Shown here one piece after another: positions 18,489-26,205 of a DNA stretch of 64,000 nt. The notes under the pieces were generated by a model that made no database searches, was not told where the DNA came from, and worked only from the letters and a program-made list of their open reading frames with translations. This stretch comes from Pseudomonas nitroreducens. Its GTDB lineage: Bacteria; Pseudomonadota; Gammaproteobacteria; Pseudomonadales; Pseudomonadaceae. The DNA lies in the NCBI RefSeq assembly GCF_014204515.1, contig NZ_JACHLI010000006.1, positions 62,001-126,000 on the forward strand, given 5' to 3'. The position numbers and the translations under genes were made by a program. Position 1 is the first letter of the stretch, and each line of letters begins with the position of its first letter.

Positions 18489-19526
18489 TTACTGGATGTT
18501 GGCGGAAGCTTTGCGAACCTGATCGACGACTGCTTGCGGCAGCGGGATGTAGCCCATCGAATCAGCGATCTTCTGCCCTTCGGTCAGGCCGTACTCGACC
18601 ATTTCACGCATGGCCTTGGCCTTGGCCTTGGCCGGGTTCTCGTTGTGCTTGCGGAAGATCATCCAGGTGTAGGAGGTGATCGGGTAGGACTGGGCACCGT
18701 CCGGATCGGGCAGCCAGGCCACCAGGTTTTCCGGGAACTTCACGGCAGCCAGCGCCGCGGCGCCGCTTTCAGCGTTCGGTACGACGTACTGGCCGGCCTT
18801 GTTCTGCAGCTCGGCGAAGTCGACCTTGGCCAGTTTGGCGAAGCCGTATTCGATATAGCCGATGGCGCCAGGGGTCTGGCGAACGGTAGCGGTCACGCCA
18901 TCGTTCTTCGGCGACTTGATGAACTTGTCGCTGGCCGGCCAGTTGACGGTGTTGCCTTCACCCAGGGCAGTCTTGAACTCCGGGTTGATGGTCGACATGT
19001 GCTTGGTGAACACAGCGGTAGTGCCGCTGGAGTCGGCGCGCACGACCACGGTGATCGGCAGGGCCGGCAGTTTCAGCTCAGGGTTGGCCGCGACGATCTG
19101 CGGGTCGTTCCACTGAGTGATCTTGCCCAGGAAGATGTTGGAGTAAACGTCGCGCGGCAGTTTCAGGCCTTTGGGGCTGCCCGGCAGGTTGTACGCCAGG
19201 ACGATTTCGCCGGCGGTCATCGGCAGCAGTTGCACGCCTTCGGCCACCTTGGCGATGTCCTCGTCCTTCATGGCCGAGTCACTGGCTGCGAAATCCACGG
19301 TCTTGTTGAGGAAATCCTGTACGCCCGCACCGCTGCCCTTGGACTGGTAGTCCACGGTGACGCCAGCGGATTTCTTGCTGAAGTCCTTGAACCAGGTCAG
19401 GTAGATCGGAGCGGGGAAGCTGGCGCCAGAGCCGGTCAGGCGGACGCTTTCGTCGGCAAAGGCGACGGAAGTGGCACACATGGACAGCGTTACGGCGATC
19501 GCAGCAGATTTCACAAAGCTTTTCAT
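18489..19526 (-). CDS. pstS: Periplasmic phosphate-binding protein PstS
   Basis: The 345-residue protein has a signal peptide (MKSFVKSAAIAVTLSMC, cleaved near AFA-DE). The phosphate-binding signature starts SVRLTGSGASFPAPIY, and the SSGTTAVFTKHM segment near residue 170 also contacts phosphate. It captures phosphate in the periplasm for PstCAB. The ATG at 19526 lies 9 bases after AGGA; a TTG 9 bases upstream is too close to that site. The Pho box at 19575-19592 is just ahead, so transcription should rise with PhoB under phosphate starvation. Confidence 0.95.
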   Translation of the reverse strand: MKSFVKSAAIAVTLSMCATSVAFADESVRLTGSGASFPAPIYLTWFKDFSKKSAGVTVDYQSKGSGAGVQDFLNKTVDFAASDSAMKDEDIAKVAEGVQLLPMTAGEIVLAYNLPGSPKGLKLPRDVYSNIFLGKITQWNDPQIVAANPELKLPALPITVVVRADSSGTTAVFTKHMSTINPEFKTALGEGNTVNWPASDKFIKSPKNDGVTATVRQTPGAIGYIEYGFAKLAKVDFAELQNKAGQYVVPNAESGAAALAAVKFPENLVAWLPDPDGAQSYPITSYTWMIFRKHNENPAKAKAKAMREMVEYGLTEGQKIADSMGYIPLPQAVVDQVRKASANIQ

Positions 19527-19574
19527 CGAGGGCAATCCTTTTGATATCGGGCTGCCATACTGTGATCGGATCCT

Positions 19575-19592
19575 GTGAATGTTTTATGACAG
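19575..19592 (-). promoter_or_regulatory. Pho box (PhoB-binding site) of pstS
   Basis: Read on the minus strand, the site is CTGTCATAAAACATTCAC. The first half CTGTCAT is perfect, a short AT spacer follows, and the second half CATTCAC keeps C, T, C, A and C of CTGTCAC. It lies 49 bases upstream of the pstS start codon, the expected place. Confidence 0.8.
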
Positions 19593-19792
19593 CGCGGTGG
19601 CAGGCGCTCTGGGTCGGTGGCTTGACTGGCACGTCGCCAGCTTTTTTCGATGCGCGTCAGGTGAATTCGCAGCTGCTGTCCGCCTTGGCTGGCGGCCATT
19701 TCAGGGCAGGGGCAGAGGTTCAGGGCAGAGGATCTCCCACCTATTCGATGAGCACGCTGCGCAATAAATAGTTACGGTCACTCGGCAGTGCA

Positions 19793-20095
19793 GAGGTGGG
19801 TGAAGAACACGATGTAGTTCCCGAGTGCGGGAGGTACGGATTGACCAGCCCGACGACGGGCATCAGCCACGCCACATCGAGGATGTCGCGCGCCAGGTAG
19901 TAGCGATAATCGAGCAGCGCTGAGCGCTGCAGATTCACCCGATTGCCACCGATGAACTGCCAGAACGACGCCGCCTAAGTCACCCCGCGCTGCCGACGGA
20001 AGCGAAACAGGGCGTAGGAACACAGCAGGAAGGCCACGCCGACGCGGCCACTGAGGTCGAAGAGGTCAGCGCTTTGGCTTGTGTCGGGTTCGATA
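19793..20095 (-). pseudogene. Truncated copy of the fatty acid hydroxylase/sterol desaturase gene
   Basis: The DNA here closely follows the 5' part of the gene at 12994-14010 (its bases around 13655-13965). Peptide pieces such as RSALLDYRYYLARDILDV and NYIVFFTHL match RSALLDYRYYLLRGILNV and DYITFFTNL of the intact protein. The copy has frameshifts, an internal deletion near 20010 and an in-frame TAG where the intact gene has CAG (Gln). It ends abruptly at about 19793, so two thirds of the gene, including every histidine cluster, is missing. It lies between the pstS promoter and the AT-rich island. Confidence 0.85.
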
Positions 20096-20221
20096 ACGAG
20101 GATGTTTAGATGTCTACTAAATGCGAATGAGAGCAGCCATGGCAGCGGTGCTTCAGAGAGTCTCAGCAGTGAGTGGTGCGTTCAGCGAAGATGTCCCCTA
20201 GGTTCAAGCTAAGATTGGTCG

Positions 20222-20338
20222 ATGAAAGCCCCTACTGCCAAAGAGCAACACGGTTTTTTAGAGCTTGCAGTAAACTCACGAGCGATTGACCGAGCAGCCC
20301 AATTAGCAGATTCTTTTGGCTTGATCAGCCAGCATTGA
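20222..20338 (+). CDS. Possible 38-residue protein or gene remnant
   Basis: A short plus-strand frame (MKAPTAKEQHGFLELAV..., ending GLISQH) lies just before the convergent methyltransferase stop. It reads as a plausible helical sequence, but no good ribosome-binding site precedes the ATG. It may be the 5' remnant of a gene cut when the island inserted. I do not recognise it. Confidence 0.2.
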   Translation: MKAPTAKEQHGFLELAVNSRAIDRAAQLADSFGLISQH

Positions 20339-21430
20339 TTAATTTTGTATAAGTGGCTGTCGCGATTTAATTATAATTCCTTTCAGGGCAAGCCAATCGG
20401 AGAGTCGAGCTACGGTTATATATCGAGCTCCGGTTCCCTTGTAAAGCTCATAAAACTCACCCCAGGCGGAGGTTATTCTATCTTTTGCAATAGTTGCAGA
20501 TTCTTCGTCATTAAATGTAAGGGCTATTACGCAATCAGATAGCTGAATTGTATTGTCCAAGTGGAGTGCAGAGATAAAGTTAATATTAGGAAGGCCTACT
20601 CGGGGTATTAAGATGCTCCAGCCATTGGCTTTTCCTTTGGCATTGCTGGTTGTGTGTGGGAATTGATCTTCTTTCAGTCCGAATGCAAGTTTTTTTAAGT
20701 CTGTAGAGTGCAGGAATGGAATGCCATAGCTGTCTGGCTGCATGAGGTGAACAGGTAGACTTCCGCGAATTATATCGGCCTTTATGATGTTCTGTGGGTG
20801 AAGGTATAAAGTCGGGGCGGAGGGTTTATGGGTTGGGTGCAATTGAATTGCCGATGCATTAACTCGGGCGCCAAGGAATGTGCAGTTTTTAAGGTCGAGG
20901 ATTTTTCTAAAAGAGTAAGTTTTCTCTATGATCTCGCGGGCCTGTTGGTCTGTCTCCGAGTAAAGTGAAGACTCAGGAACAATCGCAATTGCACCCATTC
21001 GAGGTCGGAATAAATCAAGGCTTCGAAGTAGGTGCGCCATTGATATAGTGGATTTTAATCTTTTCTTTTCATATGTGACGTATGTTGATTTGTTTGGGCC
21101 GTGGCTGAATGGTGGGTTCAGTACTAATAGATCTACCGGCATAGGGAGGTCGTTCGAAAAAGAAGCTAACCTATCTTTTCTGCCTAGTAAGTTTGCAACT
21201 TTCAAATGCCAGTCAGGCCTTCTTTCGCGGAGTTTGTATATTGCGTCTTTATCTCGATCAATTCCAGCGCACTGCACATTTCCAAAGATATTGCAGGCAG
21301 CATCAAGAAGCCTGCCGCTTCCGCACGTTGAGTCCGCAAAGGTGCTAGGGAGCCTAGAGAAATCGGCCATCTCCAGTATCTTTGTTGCAACCCTTTCAGG
21401 TGTGTAATACCTGTCGAGATCAGTAGGCAT
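20339..21430 (-). CDS. N6-adenine DNA methyltransferase-like protein
   Basis: The 363-residue protein starts with RYYTPERVATKILEM. The S-adenosylmethionine motif I follows (DSTCGSGRLLDAA, residues 33-45), then IDRD near 57 and the catalytic NPPF at 105-108. This motif order is that of gamma-class N6-adenine methyltransferases, as in HsdM and TaqI-type enzymes. It is the last gene of the island operon and its start overlaps the upstream gene by 11 bases. No restriction nuclease or specificity subunit is present. The C-terminal half (about 170-363) probably contacts DNA. It could mark self DNA or be a repurposed partner of the other three proteins. Confidence 0.8.
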   Translation of the reverse strand: MPTDLDRYYTPERVATKILEMADFSRLPSTFADSTCGSGRLLDAACNIFGNVQCAGIDRDKDAIYKLRERRPDWHLKVANLLGRKDRLASFSNDLPMPVDLLVLNPPFSHGPNKSTYVTYEKKRLKSTISMAHLLRSLDLFRPRMGAIAIVPESSLYSETDQQAREIIEKTYSFRKILDLKNCTFLGARVNASAIQLHPTHKPSAPTLYLHPQNIIKADIIRGSLPVHLMQPDSYGIPFLHSTDLKKLAFGLKEDQFPHTTSNAKGKANGWSILIPRVGLPNINFISALHLDNTIQLSDCVIALTFNDEESATIAKDRITSAWGEFYELYKGTGARYITVARLSDWLALKGIIIKSRQPLIQN

Positions 21431-22361
21431 CGAATCTCTCGAAGTTGTATATATGGATCGTCCCTATTCCACTTGTTCTGCCGTCTTTTTTAATCGGGTA
21501 GTCGAACATTATCTCAGTAGAGTCTGGATGCTTAAGTGAGAATAGTATTGTGCCGATTGCATGCGGCTTTGTGCCGACTATAGCCATGTAGAAATAGTGG
21601 TTAGGATATTCTCTTTTTAATGTGCAAAGTGACTGGTACATTTCAAATGGGCAGCTTGCTCGTGCATACCGTAAGTCAGCGTGAGCTCGATATTCCTCAA
21701 GAAATAATCGATTACAGCCCACAGTGTAAGTGGGGTATTCTAGCTGAAATCCAGGGGCGCCGACAATTGGTATGACTTTCGGGGCAGGATCCAGTTGAGA
21801 GACTAGGTGTTCTGGCCGGTTTCCTTCAAATCCTAGCGTTGCAATAAACAGGCAGCTTTCTTCGTCGTCGGGTCCTGAAAGTCGGGCAAAACCTGGAAGC
21901 GGTGAAAGTCCTTCGAAAGTTAAACTTAAATCAAAGATTCCCGATGAGGCGGGGTTCGGATGTGGGCGATAATTTTCTGGTTCTGCATAGAGAATTCGCG
22001 TATGAGTTTTTGTTTCATACGCCTTTTTTAAGACGGGGGCCCAGACGTCATTGGTGAGACCAGTTACATCAATGAGGAGTTTTGGGTGTTTTAGCATTCG
22101 CTCAATGGATAGTTCGTCTCTCAGCGATATTTCTTCTTCCGCCTCGCCTTCGTGACAGAATGAAATTGATTCCTTGTTTGTTTTCTTAATCCAGATCACG
22201 CGCTTCGGCTGGGACTTTGCAATCTCTCCCCAGAGAGGATGATTCCCTCGGTTTTCCTCAGCATCAGAAGCCGTGATAATTACCTCATCATCATCTATCG
22301 AGTTTTCGCTTATTTGAAGAAAGCGCAGTGTGCTTACGGACGGCTGCGGGACTCGACTCAT
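21420..22361 (-). CDS. Unrecognised two-halved Rossmann/CARF-like protein of the island operon
   Basis: The 313-residue protein belongs to no family I can name. It reads as two alpha/beta halves. The first has a strand-turn LLIDVTGLTNDVW (residues 95-107). The second has LFIATLGFEGNRPEH (171-185) and YMAIVGTKPHAIGTILF (258-274), whose GTK turn after a hydrophobic strand recalls CARF-type ligand-binding domains. That comparison is inference. There is no nuclease motif, membrane segment or signal peptide. It overlaps the ATPase gene by 4 bases and the methyltransferase gene by 11, so it is a fixed part of the system. It may be a sensor or specificity component. Confidence 0.55.
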   Translation of the reverse strand: MSRVPQPSVSTLRFLQISENSIDDDEVIITASDAEENRGNHPLWGEIAKSQPKRVIWIKKTNKESISFCHEGEAEEEISLRDELSIERMLKHPKLLIDVTGLTNDVWAPVLKKAYETKTHTRILYAEPENYRPHPNPASSGIFDLSLTFEGLSPLPGFARLSGPDDEESCLFIATLGFEGNRPEHLVSQLDPAPKVIPIVGAPGFQLEYPTYTVGCNRLFLEEYRAHADLRYARASCPFEMYQSLCTLKREYPNHYFYMAIVGTKPHAIGTILFSLKHPDSTEIMFDYPIKKDGRTSGIGTIHIYNFERFDAY

Positions 22362-24229
22362 TTTTTATTACCGCTGTCGTAGAATGCCGAAAAAAGAGCT
22401 AGTTGCTCTGGGAGTTCATCTTCTGCGGTTTGTGGCCGATCATCCAGAAGAGTGGAAATCACCTTGGATGGCTGAGATTCCAGTACGTTAAGGAGGTGCC
22501 CTGCATCTACGGTCATTCTTCTCTTTTTACGATGTGAAATCTCGAAGAAGGCGCTGAATATTCTATGCAGCCTATACTCATCATCCCTAACTTCAAGGTT
22601 GCTGGTTGATTTGGTCCTTGGATCTGATTCGAATGCAAGGTGGCCTACTCCCTCTTGGAGTAAGACTCCCAGTTTTTCAATGTCGGCGGCTGTGCCAGAT
22701 AGCACAAAAGATGTTACTTCAGGTGTCTTGCCATTGGGCTCTCGTGCAAGCTCGAAGAAAACTTTGCCAACCGCAAGTACAAGTCGTTTAAGTTGAACTC
22801 CATGGTCAGCCAATCCTTCAAGTTGATTGAGTCGTCGCTTTCCGACTTCTCTTGCGGCTATGGTTTGTGATTTTGCGGATATACGTAAGCGGCCGGAATG
22901 CTCTTGGCTTCCCTCAAGTTCGTTTCCTATGGCTGTGTCAATGAGTTCTAAAAAATATCGAATGTTGCCTGCTGCTAATGATAGCAGCGTTCTTTCACCA
23001 CAGTAGTACTTGCGAATTCTGACGCCCTTGCGGCCTTTGGAAAGCCAGAATAAACTCGCGTAGCCGTAGTTGCCAATTCGGGTTTTCCATTCTGTCTCAT
23101 TGTCTTTCCACGCCTGTGCAAGTTCGGGAATGGGGGTGCCCTCGCTCTCCTGCCAGAACTTCAGAAAATAGACTTCAGATTTTGGCTTTTTTGAGAAGGT
23201 CTCATAGAGAGGTGTGCCTTTCAGTTCGGATAGCACAGCATCAGCTATTCGTTCTGCGCCGAGAAGACTAGCCTCTTCGGTAAGCGAAAGCTCTTCTAGG
23301 AAGTCCCTTAGGTTATCTGCTACAGGGGCGCCTTCGCTCGCGGCGTACTTTAATCTAAGTTCAGCTACTGCTTTAGCAAAATAATCAAAACCCTCGTCTG
23401 CGATTTCTATTTCTAGACAGTCATCAGGGACCCTTAAAACGTCGTGTCCATCAAGTGTTTGTCTGTTTCTTAATCCGTTTTTTCGAACGCCAATCTTGTA
23501 AGATAGGGGGGGTTCGGCGTGCTTTATGTATGTGTTGAGGACCGCTTGTTGATAATCTAGAAGATTTTCGTATTCATCTATACAGCAGAATATAACTCGA
23601 TCTCCAAGAAGATTAAATTGATCTAATACCTCGCAGAAGGTTCTAAGTGGGGATTCGGCTATTGAGCATATTATTCCTAGATCTTGCGTAGGGTTGTTGA
23701 CTTGCAATTGTAGCTTTGAGATTCCGGATTTTATCTCAAGCTTCAAGGATGTAAGGTCGTCGGATTTGTTTAGTCCAAGCTCTTGTGAGATCAGATTTAT
23801 ACTGGCTTTTGAGAGTTCTACCCCAAGCTTGTCCTGAAGCCATTGAGCAAGTGTTGCTATTTCTGAGCAGGTTATTAAGTTGAAGTAATGAGCAAACCAT
23901 TTCCTCCACTGATCCTCTGAGGCTTCAGCTCCGTGGAAAGCTCTCACACGATTTTTATTCATGCGAACAAGAATCCCAAGATAGCTTTGGTCGCCGAAAG
24001 TCAAACCATCGGCTTCTAACCTTTCCAGCATGGAGTCGTAGCGTAAAGACTGAAGTGAAGTGGTCTTGCCTGTTCCTCGTCCACCTACAAGAAAGCATGG
24101 TCTCATTGCTTCAAGCTTGCTTAGATAAGTGGGTGTCACAAATAAATTCTTAAAGTCGGCCGTCGGCCACTCTGCTCTGTTGTCGCCAAAAAGAAGTCGT
24201 AGAAGTGCGACGGATTTAGCTTCGCTCAA
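22358..24229 (-). CDS. ORC/CDC6-like P-loop ATPase of the island operon
   Basis: The 623-residue protein has Walker A GGRGTGKT (residues 49-56) and Walker B VIFCCIDE (212-219), followed by YENLL. A GNIRYFLEL segment (421-429) looks like the sensor-2 arginine of ORC/CDC6-type AAA+ proteins. The C-terminal 190 residues are helical and may hold a winged helix. Such ATPases work as NTP-driven switches, and relatives of this type have been noted beside phosphoribosyltransferase-like proteins in predicted conflict systems. It overlaps the PRTase-like gene by 14 bases and the next gene by 4. It is probably the regulatory motor of the system. Confidence 0.75.
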   Translation of the reverse strand: MSEAKSVALLRLLFGDNRAEWPTADFKNLFVTPTYLSKLEAMRPCFLVGGRGTGKTTSLQSLRYDSMLERLEADGLTFGDQSYLGILVRMNKNRVRAFHGAEASEDQWRKWFAHYFNLITCSEIATLAQWLQDKLGVELSKASINLISQELGLNKSDDLTSLKLEIKSGISKLQLQVNNPTQDLGIICSIAESPLRTFCEVLDQFNLLGDRVIFCCIDEYENLLDYQQAVLNTYIKHAEPPLSYKIGVRKNGLRNRQTLDGHDVLRVPDDCLEIEIADEGFDYFAKAVAELRLKYAASEGAPVADNLRDFLEELSLTEEASLLGAERIADAVLSELKGTPLYETFSKKPKSEVYFLKFWQESEGTPIPELAQAWKDNETEWKTRIGNYGYASLFWLSKGRKGVRIRKYYCGERTLLSLAAGNIRYFLELIDTAIGNELEGSQEHSGRLRISAKSQTIAAREVGKRRLNQLEGLADHGVQLKRLVLAVGKVFFELAREPNGKTPEVTSFVLSGTAADIEKLGVLLQEGVGHLAFESDPRTKSTSNLEVRDDEYRLHRIFSAFFEISHRKKRRMTVDAGHLLNVLESQPSKVISTLLDDRPQTAEDELPEQLALFSAFYDSGNKK

Positions 24230-25109
24230 TTAATGGCTCCCAGTTCTCTATTCCCTTAGACCAAAATATAGGCAGCGTGGCGTCTGGTACCGAATGGTCG
24301 AAGCCTAGCAGCAGCCCTCGCTCTTTGTATCCGTACTTTAGGTAGTTTCCTGTTGTCATGTACGGTTCTGATGGCGTGAGTCTCTGTATGTACTTATTGA
24401 GAAAAGTCTCCACCATAGGTTGCATTAGAGGGGATTCTTTAAGTATGCCTCTGATGGTGGATTTTTCAGTTAAAATGTGAGCCGAGCATACAGATACATA
24501 TGGGGCTGTCTGCTGGATATTCTTTAGCCCAAAGTCTGTTACGATCAATGTTATATATATGGCAAGAAAATTAGTTTTGGCTTGTGCGTCTGAGAATGAT
24601 TTTCCTTGTCGGTCAGGGCTCTTCCATGTGGTAAGGAATTGATCTCCAGAGCCGACGAAGTCATCCACGAATATTATCGTTCCTCCAGTGTAAGCATGTT
24701 TAAGTGCTGCGCTGGTATCTAGGACGTATTTTTCTTCTATGTGAAAAACTTGCCTTGCCATACGGCAGACTAAATAGCCAGAGTCTGTAGGGTTTGGCTG
24801 CTCACCTTTGACAGGGGTTATTATTGCGGAATTTAGGTCTTTAAATATGTCCTCTGGGGTTCTCTGGAATAGCGCCTTAGGCATTCCATCGCCAAGAGAC
24901 ATATATGAAGAAATCAATAATTTGCAGGTGAGGTCGGAATTGTAAAATGTGAATTTATCTAGTAAAAATGCAGCGGTAGGTCTGTCTGCTGTCTCGAAGT
25001 TCTCAAGCCACGCGCGAGGCCGGAGCTTTGGCTCCCGGGCCCAGAGACCTGCAGCTTTGAGCACTTCGCATTTAGCAATCACCTCACTGACATGGGCATC
25101 AGAAAGCAA
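24216..25109 (-). CDS. Phosphoribosyltransferase-like protein, first gene of the island operon
   Basis: A TTG at 25109, 7 bases after GGAG, is the start and gives 297 residues. Residues 145-157 read IIFVDDFVGSGDQ. This fits the type I phosphoribosyltransferase loop (hydrophobics, two acidic residues, then x-x-x-S/T-G) that binds PRPP. The surrounding sequence does not match any housekeeping PRTase. I recall such stand-alone PRTase-like proteins paired with ORC/CDC6-like ATPases as predicted effectors in bacterial conflict systems. Whether it uses PRPP, a nucleotide or a nucleic acid is unknown. It leads a four-gene operon with overlapping reading frames. Confidence 0.7.
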   Translation of the reverse strand: MLSDAHVSEVIAKCEVLKAAGLWAREPKLRPRAWLENFETADRPTAAFLLDKFTFYNSDLTCKLLISSYMSLGDGMPKALFQRTPEDIFKDLNSAIITPVKGEQPNPTDSGYLVCRMARQVFHIEEKYVLDTSAALKHAYTGGTIIFVDDFVGSGDQFLTTWKSPDRQGKSFSDAQAKTNFLAIYITLIVTDFGLKNIQQTAPYVSVCSAHILTEKSTIRGILKESPLMQPMVETFLNKYIQRLTPSEPYMTTGNYLKYGYKERGLLLGFDHSVPDATLPIFWSKGIENWEPLIERS

Positions 25110-25310
25110 GTCGAGTCTCCTAGCGGTTTAACAGTCCTTGTAGTAGCTGTGTGAGTATGAATTGGTTTCCCAGTGGAGCCAAGTCGGAAAAACTAGGTAG
25201 AACAGCTTTACCCTAGAGACTATTCGTTCAATGTGCCCGGGTGGCGATGATAAGGGGCATGCGCGATGGCTTAATTACTACTCGAATGCATGCGTATGGT
25301 CTAGCTAGCC

Positions 25311-25339
25311 TTGACCGTCTTCGACGTACTCAATAACCT
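25311..25339 (+). promoter_or_regulatory. Candidate sigma-70 promoter of the C4/BRO transcript
   Basis: TTGACC at 25311-25316 and TAACCT at 25334-25339 are 17 bases apart and lie just ahead of the structured leader. The -10 is weak, so the assignment is tentative. Confidence 0.4.
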
Positions 25340-25370
25340 CCCGTCGCCACTGTGAAAGCGACAGGGGAGC

Positions 25371-25579
25371 GGGTTTGGCGACCCGGAACACATAGGCGCG
25401 GTAACGCTTCGTAAGACCGTGACGTATTCGCACGTCCACGGTTCTTCGCTATGGCGGGCCGCGCAGGGAGACCTTCGGGTCTGCCGGTTCTATGTGCCGG
25501 TTCGCCAACCTTGCGCGGTTCCGCCACCCAATCCGTTTGGCGACGGACGTGGCGGCTTCTCACACATAGGAGCTGTTCC
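25371..25579 (+). ncRNA. C4-like antisense RNA leader upstream of the BRO-N gene
   Basis: Two short elements occur twice in the same order. TTGGCG is at 25375-25380 and 25537-25542. CACATAG is at 25389-25395 and 25563-25569. Between them lie their complements in reverse order, CTATGTG (25490-25496) and CGCCAA (25503-25508). This is the a1b1 - b'a' - a2b2 plan of the P1/P7 C4 antisense RNA, which blocks translation of an antirepressor. The second CACATAG overlaps the AGGAG ribosome-binding site of the BRO gene. Local hairpins include AGACC-TTCG-GGTCT (25469-25482) and TCCGT-TTGGCG-ACGGA (25532-25546). Identity with the C4 family is inferred from this arrangement. Confidence 0.75.
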
Positions 25580-26053
25580 ATGGACGACATCTACGTTCCC
25601 ACCGTATTCCACCGCTACAACCGTTCCCTGCGCGGCGTGTTGATCAACAACCAGCCCTGGTTGGTCGCCCGCGAGCTGGGCTATCTGATCCGCGAGCGGG
25701 TCGACGCTTATGTACTTCGAATGGACGAGGACCTCGTTCGCGAGGCGCGCCTGGTGACGGGGAGCGGCGAGGAGGTCGCGCTGCTGGTCAGTGACTATGG
25801 CGCCTTCCATGTGCTGAACCGGTTTCGTGATCCGGAGCATCGACAGTTGCGGATGTGGCTCACCGGCCATGTGCTGCCCACCTTGAGGGATCAAGGCAGG
25901 CTGGCGGCGGGGCTGCCCAGGCGAATGCAGGCGAAAGGCGAGGGGCGGTCGTTGGCGGTGCTGGATTGGCAGGGGGAGTACTGGGTGCCTATGGGGGAGG
26001 TGCCGCGGTTGATGCGTGAGGAGAGGCGTGGGAGATGGTGGCGGCGGGGGTGA
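25580..26053 (+). CDS. BRO-N domain protein, phage antirepressor type
   Basis: The 157-residue protein has a BRO-N/antirepressor-like N-terminal domain. It contains LINNQPWLVARELGYLI (about residues 20-36), LLVSDYGAFHVLNRFRDPEHRQLRMWL (about 68-94) and LPTLRDQG. The ATG is 7 bases after AGGAG, and that site lies inside the a2b2 target of the C4-like RNA, so translation should be repressed by the leader. Phage antirepressors bind or displace repressors. This is a solitary chromosomal copy with no other phage gene beside it. The C-terminal 40 residues are basic. Confidence 0.75.
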   Translation: MDDIYVPTVFHRYNRSLRGVLINNQPWLVARELGYLIRERVDAYVLRMDEDLVREARLVTGSGEEVALLVSDYGAFHVLNRFRDPEHRQLRMWLTGHVLPTLRDQGRLAAGLPRRMQAKGEGRSLAVLDWQGEYWVPMGEVPRLMREERRGRWWRRG

Positions 26054-26065
26054 TGGGTGGTTTGG

Positions 26066-26150
26066 AGTGGGGGCGCGAGCTCGCTCCTACAAGAGCAAGA
26101 GCAGAGCCCCTCACCCTAACCCTCTCCCGCAAGCGGGAGAGGGGACCGTT
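26066..26150. repeat. REP half and CTCTCCC-type palindrome
   Basis: A REP-like GCGAGCTCGCTCCTAC lies at about 26074-26089. It is followed by CCCTCACCCTAACCCTCTCCC and its partner GGGAGAGGGG with a GCAAGC loop (26106-26145). The second unit recurs at about 27762-27805, 54893-54925, 57086-57122 and 57167-57204. It sits between convergent genes. Confidence 0.8.
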
Positions 26151-26205
26151 CGGCGTGAGTCATGCCCTGGCGTTAGTCGAACAGGACTTGATTCGCGGCG
26201 GCTGA

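Larger units (their letters stand above)
20100..25310. other. AT-rich accessory island carrying a four-gene operon
   Basis: Base composition changes sharply here. Bases 23701-23760 are 40% GC, while a typical host segment (15961-16020) is 68%. Codon use in the four genes is likewise AT-rich. The left edge touches the desaturase pseudogene and the right edge touches the C4/BRO locus. I found no integrase, transposase, tRNA or flanking direct repeat that would define how it arrived. Confidence 0.75.

Noticed and set aside
20339..22361. Island considered as a type I or type II restriction-modification system
   Set aside because: There is a methyltransferase but no specificity subunit, no DEAD-box or PD-(D/E)XK nuclease motif and no REase-like gene beside it.
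20100..25360. Direct repeats or a tRNA as integration site of the island
   Set aside because: No tRNA-like sequence or matching flanking repeat was found by eye at either edge.
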